Shown: positions 7,557 to 9,951 of the stretch, in pieces | Layout: the number at the start of each line of letters is the position of its first letter | Numbering within the stretch: position 1 is the first letter of the stretch | From: JAYWAM01 sp043782425 | Lineage (GTDB): Bacteria > Pseudomonadota > Gammaproteobacteria > Burkholderiales > Usitatibacteraceae | DNA length: 9,951 nt | Direction of reading: 5' to 3' | NCBI GenBank assembly: GCA_043782425.1 | Contig: JAYWAM010000293.1 | Coordinates: forward strand, 1-9,951 | Translations under genes and position numbers: made by a program | Notes under the pieces: generated by a model | Databases searched by the model: none | What the model was told of the DNA's origin: nothing | What the model saw: the letters and a program-made list of their open reading frames with translations, nothing else

Positions 7557-8183
7557 TTATTTTCCCGCCGCCGCGCCGAAGGCGAAGTCGTCGAACGCAG
7601 TAATACTGTCGGCCTTAGTCCACACGCCTACCGCACCTAAGCCTGCGATGTGCGTATCATCCAATTCGATGTAGGCCTTGCCATTCAGCAAAATGCGAAT
7701 CTTCGCGCCTTGAAACTCGGCGCGTAGCGTGTGCCACTGCTTTCCCGCCACTGGTGCATCAACATATTTGATGATATTGCGCCGACCGTTTTCTGTGTAA
7801 TACAGCGAAACGTTGTTCTCCAGTGCATTGGCGCGCGCGACGTAGTAGTTACCACCATCCTTCCATCTCCACACCACGCCGCCAGCTTGGTCTTCACGGC
7901 CCGATAGAGACTTGAACTTTACTTCCACGAAGCCATCCTCGAGAGCAGCGCCCTTATTTACGCACCACGGGAAATCGCCAGATCCAGATTGCTTTAACAC
8001 ATTTGGCGCGCTGGGTGCGCTGGGATCGGACTCGATCATCCAGCGCGGCTTGCCGCTACCAGTCACTCCAGAAATCCAATCGCCCGACAGTGTTCCCGGA
8101 CGCTCCTTGTCAAAGTTAATCGTTTCACCGCTTGCGCTTGCGGCTAGCGCCGCTATGGCAATACCTAGAAAGACTTTCTTCAT
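7557..8183 (-). CDS. Exported DUF1080/concanavalin-like (LamG-type) domain protein
   Basis: This is a 208-residue predicted periplasmic protein. A lysine-containing, alanine-rich signal peptide (1 to about 19, ending ASASG) precedes one beta-sandwich domain (about 22-203). Segments such as GGVVWRWKDGGNYYVARAN and the closing GVWTKADSITAFDDF are typical of the DUF1080/3-keto-disaccharide-hydrolase-like concanavalin superfamily. These domains often bind or process carbohydrate, but no catalytic residues can be assigned here, so the substrate is unknown. The ATG at 8183 overlaps the cupin stop (TGATG) and follows AAGGCGAGG at a good distance. A GTG three bases earlier is possible but less likely. 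The overlap means this gene was built to be translated with the cupin gene. Frameshift-caused early termination there could reduce its expression. Confidence 0.8.
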   Translation of the reverse strand: MKKVFLGIAIAALAASASGETINFDKERPGTLSGDWISGVTGSGKPRWMIESDPSAPSAPNVLKQSGSGDFPWCVNKGAALEDGFVEVKFKSLSGREDQAGGVVWRWKDGGNYYVARANALENNVSLYYTENGRRNIIKYVDAPVAGKQWHTLRAEFQGAKIRILLNGKAYIELDDTHIAGLGAVGVWTKADSITAFDDFAFGAAAGK

Positions 8184-8559
8184 CACGGCCTCGCCTTGAG
8201 TTCGACAACAATATTGCGCCCTGCGGTGGCGCCTACGTTTTCCACCGCCAAAGACACGGCTTCGTCGAAGGTTACGTCCCCCGCTTTCCAGTGATACACC
8301 TTGGGTTCGTTTCCCTCGTAGGTAATTTTTTCCGACAGCGGACTCATGAAATATACAAAGCGCGGCGGATGGGAATGCATGGAGAAAGTTTCACCCGGCT
8401 TGTTGCGCGTTTCCAGCACGCGGATGCGGTCGTTTTCAAATAACACCTTGGCTCTGTCCGGCGCGATTTTCGTCATATTACCGTGCGCCAACAACAGGCC
8501 GCTGCCCAAAGCCAGGGTGGCGAGCGCCGTTTAAGCAATCTGCTTTGCGTGCTCTTCAT
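8183..8559 (-). pseudogene. Exported cupin-domain protein, frameshifted in the signal peptide
   Basis: From the ATG at 8559, with AAAGGA seven bases upstream, the frame reads MKSTQSRLLK, then runs off into an unrelated frame ending at a TGA after 28 codons. The -1-shifted frame continues TALATLALGSGLLLAHGN, a perfect signal-peptide core, and then a cupin domain to 8183. Restoring one A in the AAA run at 8530-8532 would give one 125-residue protein. The cupin barrel (about 30-120 of the restored protein) has a metal-site-like MHSHPP and WKAGDVTF. The canonical motif-1 Glu is not evident. Restart at an internal ATG (8476, MTKIAPD) could make a cytoplasmic cupin without signal peptide. Either the gene is a recent pseudogene, or this is a sequencing error in a homopolymer, or expression depends on slippage. 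Its stop overlaps the next gene's start. Confidence 0.72.
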
Positions 8560-8976
8560 TTGTATATCCTTTGTGCGTAGCTGGAAATTGCGAAGCGAGT
8601 TGTGCTTGCGCGCTGCTGCGAATGAAGGGGCGGTGGCCTGAAATATCAGCCCGACGCTGCGGCTGGAATATTTCGTTGGATCGCGGCTTTTGCTCCGCAT
8701 GCAGTGCCTGCAAATAATAGGAGCACGCACCGAGTGGTGCAACTGAAGAGTTCCTTAACGAAAAGTCAGGAATGCGCGTTGCAAGGCTGGGTCAGCGTGT
8801 AGTGAATATTCGGGTTTGCCAGTTTTACAATCCAGACCTTGCACAGCCGCAGACTCTCGGTCGGCGCCCGGTCGGCAAATCTGTCAGGATGTTCCACTTT
8901 CTTCTACTAACGGGGTGCATGCCCCTCAACTTTGAGTTAAGTTAGCAACTACACCTTATCCATCAAGGAGTCACAC
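8560..8976. other. 417-bp divergent intergenic region without a convincing gene
   Basis: This gap lies between the leftward cupin operon and the rightward DUF302 gene, so it should hold promoters for both. Short frames cross it on the minus strand, but they show no recognisable domain and no good start. Visible structure includes an inverted repeat GCACC-GAGT-GGTGC at 8727-8740, a direct repeat at 8858-8876 (listed separately), a GGGG-TGCATG-CCCC hairpin near 8922-8935, and AAGGAG at 8965-8970, the DUF302 ribosome-binding site. I found no clear sigma-70 pair. Confidence 0.6.
8858..8876. promoter_or_regulatory. Candidate OmpR-type operator: CGGTCGGC direct repeat, 11-bp period
   Basis: CGGTCGGC occurs at 8858-8865 and 8869-8876, two perfect 8-bp direct repeats exactly 11 bp apart. 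Direct repeats with about one helical turn between equivalent bases are the usual binding pattern of OmpR/PhoB-family regulators, and such a regulator is encoded at 5693-6376. The site sits 100 bp upstream of the DUF302 start in the divergent promoter region. The link to that regulator is inference. Confidence 0.35.
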
Positions 8977-9429
8977 ATGAACCACCCGCTTTCGCTTGTC
9001 CTCGCTGCGCTGCTTACCCTGTCGTCAGCAGCCTTTGCGGCTGACGGTCTCATCGCTGTCAAGAGCCCGCATTCCGCTAAGGACACCATGAATCGTTTTG
9101 AAGAGAACGCCAAGAAACGTGAGTTGATTATCTTTGCCCGCGTTGATCACGCGGCGGGCGCCGCTAAGGTAGGCAAGACATTGCGGCCCACAGAAGTGCT
9201 CATCTTCGGCCACCCTCAGGGCGGAACACCGCTAATGGAGTGCGCGCAGTCGGCGGGCATTGATCTTCCGCTCAAAGCGCTGGTGTGGCAGGACGCCCAG
9301 GGTCAAGTCTGGCTGGGCTATAACGATCCGGCATACCTTGCGCAACGCCACGGCGCTGCATCATGCCCGGCTGTCGCTGGCCTGAGTAAGGCGCTCTCCG
9401 GGCTTAGCGAGGCGACGGTGGCGCGCTGA
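8977..9429 (+). CDS. Exported DUF302-family protein
   Basis: This is a 150-residue predicted periplasmic protein of unknown biochemical function. A signal peptide covers 1-22 (LSLVLAALLTLSSAAFA, cleavage before ADG). The rest is one DUF302 domain with its typical features: an early GLIAVKSPHSAKDTMNRFE, then a central LRPTEVLIFGHPQGGTPLM, and the later LPLKALVWQDAQGQVWLGYN followed by DPAYLAQRHG. Length and motif order are normal, so it appears intact. Translation starts at an ATG with a strong AAGGAG six bases upstream. It is transcribed divergently from the cupin/DUF1080/MBL cluster, from the region bearing the candidate operator, so joint control is plausible. DUF302 proteins frequently accompany sulfur-, metal- or redox-related genes, but no such role can be shown here. 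Confidence 0.92.
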   Translation: MNHPLSLVLAALLTLSSAAFAADGLIAVKSPHSAKDTMNRFEENAKKRELIIFARVDHAAGAAKVGKTLRPTEVLIFGHPQGGTPLMECAQSAGIDLPLKALVWQDAQGQVWLGYNDPAYLAQRHGAASCPAVAGLSKALSGLSEATVAR

Positions 9430-9430
9430 G

Positions 9431-9565
9431 TTAGCAAGCATAGGGCATGTGCACATCAGACCTGAATCCTCCAGGGATTAATAATATCAATCCCTCGATT
9501 TGAAGAAAATCTTTGGTGTTGCGTGTCACAAGAGGCAGGTCATGCTGGATTGCAATGGCGGTGGG
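9431..9565 (-). pseudogene. C-terminal remnant of a VapC/FitB-like PIN-domain toxin
   Basis: A minus-strand frame of 44 codons, open from just after a stop at 9566-9568 to a TAA at 9431-9433, encodes TAIAIQHDLPLVTRNTKDF followed by LQIEGLILLIPGG. This is the characteristic end of PIN-domain ribonuclease toxins, where the TRNxxDF segment carries a catalytic acidic residue. There is no start codon and the first ~90 residues, including the N-terminal catalytic Asp, are absent. The antitoxin reading frame enters the fragment in a different frame and stops inside it at 9526. The simplest reading is an internal deletion removing the antitoxin end and most of the toxin, with the junction near 9557-9565. 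Confidence 0.75.
9473..9495. terminator. Weak inverted repeat downstream of DUF302 gene
   Basis: AGGGATT (9473-9479) and AATCCCT (9489-9495) form a perfect 7-bp stem with a 9-nt loop, 44 bp past the DUF302 stop. No U-run follows directly, and the sequence also belongs to the toxin remnant, so a terminator role is only possible. Confidence 0.2.
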
Positions 9566-9789
9566 TTACGCACCTTTCCGCGCTTGGGAATCGGAAGCGC
9601 ATTCACCGCCAATGCAGCAAAGCGCTGATTAATCCGCTGCGCAAAACCGGTTTCACTTGCTGCGGGCATCACCGATTGGTGCAAAATCTCGCGTACTTCT
9701 TGCTCCATAGACCAGCCATGTTGCGCGGCTTGCATGCGTAACATGGCTTTAAGACTATCGTCCAAGTTGCGAATCGTAATACTAGTCAT
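9526..9789 (-). CDS. FitA/VapB-like ribbon-helix-helix antitoxin with altered C-terminus
   Basis: The 87-residue product begins MTSITIRNLDDSLKAMLRMQ, then has HGWSMEQEVREIL (24-36), the hallmark of FitA-type ribbon-helix-helix antitoxins that bind their operator as dimers and neutralise a PIN-domain RNase. The DNA-binding half (about 1-45) looks intact. Residues 46-75 are the toxin-contacting tail, ending near KRGKVRNPP. The last ~12 residues (PLQSSMTCLL) do not belong to the family: they are out-of-frame translation of the toxin remnant that follows. An AGGG lies about eight bases before the ATG. Thirteen bases upstream of the ATG begins a putative insertion-sequence end, so the native promoter is probably gone. 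With no functional toxin in the window this is an orphan, likely decaying antitoxin. Confidence 0.82.
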   Translation of the reverse strand: MTSITIRNLDDSLKAMLRMQAAQHGWSMEQEVREILHQSVMPAASETGFAQRINQRFAALAVNALPIPKRGKVRNPPPLQSSMTCLL

Positions 9790-9801
9790 AAATCTACCCT
9801 A

Positions 9802-9951
9802 TGTTGATTTCAATGCAATCATTGTAATCAATTGTCCTCATCCGCACAATAATGAGCCTTGTCCAAAGACAAATGAGCCTGGAGAGGCTGGCGTGTTTCC
9901 AAAGAGAAATGAGCCTGAGCAGTTAGCAATCAGGTCATCCTTAAGGGATGA
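9802..9951 (+). mobile_element. Putative left end of an IS21-family insertion sequence (partial)
   Basis: From 9802 the sequence TGTTGATTTCAATG has the 5'-TG terminus and look of IS21-family ends (recognised from memory). It is followed by three copies of AATGAGCCT (9851-9859, 9872-9880, 9908-9916), reminiscent of the multiple subterminal transposase-binding repeats of that family. No coding sequence is evident in these 150 bp. The window ends at ...AAGGGATGA, about where a transposase (istA) ribosome-binding site or start would be expected. Neither the transposase genes nor the right end can be seen. Confidence 0.45.
9862..9917 (+). repeat. Pair of 20-bp direct repeats, 36-bp period
   Basis: TCCAAAGACAAATGAGCCTG at 9862-9881 recurs at 9898-9917 with one mismatch (C to G at the ninth base). 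A third, partial copy (AATGAGCCT) lies at 9851-9859. Such spaced direct repeats close to an element end fit transposase-binding sites of an IS21-like element. Confidence 0.85.

Noticed and set aside
8727..8740. GCACC-GAGT-GGTGC palindrome as an NtrC site
   Set aside because: The half-sites match TGCACC/GGTGCA, but the spacer is four bases instead of five and the left T is missing. No sigma-54 promoter is visible nearby.
8473..8742. 89-codon minus-strand frame upstream of the cupin
   Set aside because: Only its last 28 codons matter, as the frameshifted cupin start (MKSTQ...). The upstream part has no domain, and the real ribosome-binding site precedes the internal ATG at 8559.
8940..9929. 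AGTTAGCAA three times (8940, 9429, 9921) at about 490-bp spacing, considered as integron attC/cassette boundaries
   Set aside because: The sites do not fit the GTTRRRY core, have no paired inverse core or palindromic attC arms, and the last falls inside the putative IS end. Chance is the simplest explanation.

Overview
This window looks like the chromosome of a Gram-negative proteobacterium of moderately high GC. A beta- or gammaproteobacterium outside the enterics is most likely, because it has an amgK-murU peptidoglycan-recycling pair, long Sua5-type and PepP proteins, Sec signal peptides and a REP-like palindrome of the kind common in Pseudomonas and relatives. The sequence alone does not fix the genus.

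Positions 1-4310 are a rightward housekeeping block. A REP-like element comes first, followed by amgK and murU, which are translationally coupled and convert recycled MurNAc to UDP-MurNAc. Next are pepP (M24B proline aminopeptidase) and a Sua5-family L-threonylcarbamoyladenylate synthase (tRNA t6A). This block converges on the next with only 15 bp between the stop codons.

Positions 4326-8559 are a leftward block. In transcription order it holds a cupin gene broken by a one-base frameshift in its signal peptide, an exported DUF1080/concanavalin-like protein coupled to it, an exported metallo-beta-lactamase-fold protein that has lost most of its HxHxDH metal motif, and an OmpR-family response regulator overlapping a membrane histidine kinase. 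A 417-bp intergenic region separates the cupin gene from a divergent exported DUF302 protein (8977-9429). That region carries a perfect 8-bp direct repeat with an 11-bp period, a plausible binding site for an OmpR-type regulator. The cupin, DUF1080, MBL and DUF302 proteins all have or had export signals, so the two-component system may control an envelope module. Its function cannot be named from sequence.

Positions 9431-9951 are a degraded accessory region. A FitA-like ribbon-helix-helix antitoxin runs directly into the last ~40 codons of its PIN-domain toxin in another frame, so an internal deletion has removed most of the toxin. Thirteen bases upstream of the antitoxin start there begins what looks like the left end of an IS21-family insertion sequence, with repeated AATGAGCCT-containing sites. 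Its transposase would lie beyond the window.

The most unusual items are the degenerate MBL protein inside a regulated exported-protein cluster, the cupin frameshift, and the toxin-deleted TA remnant beside the IS-like end. No CRISPR array, tRNA, rRNA or riboswitch was seen.
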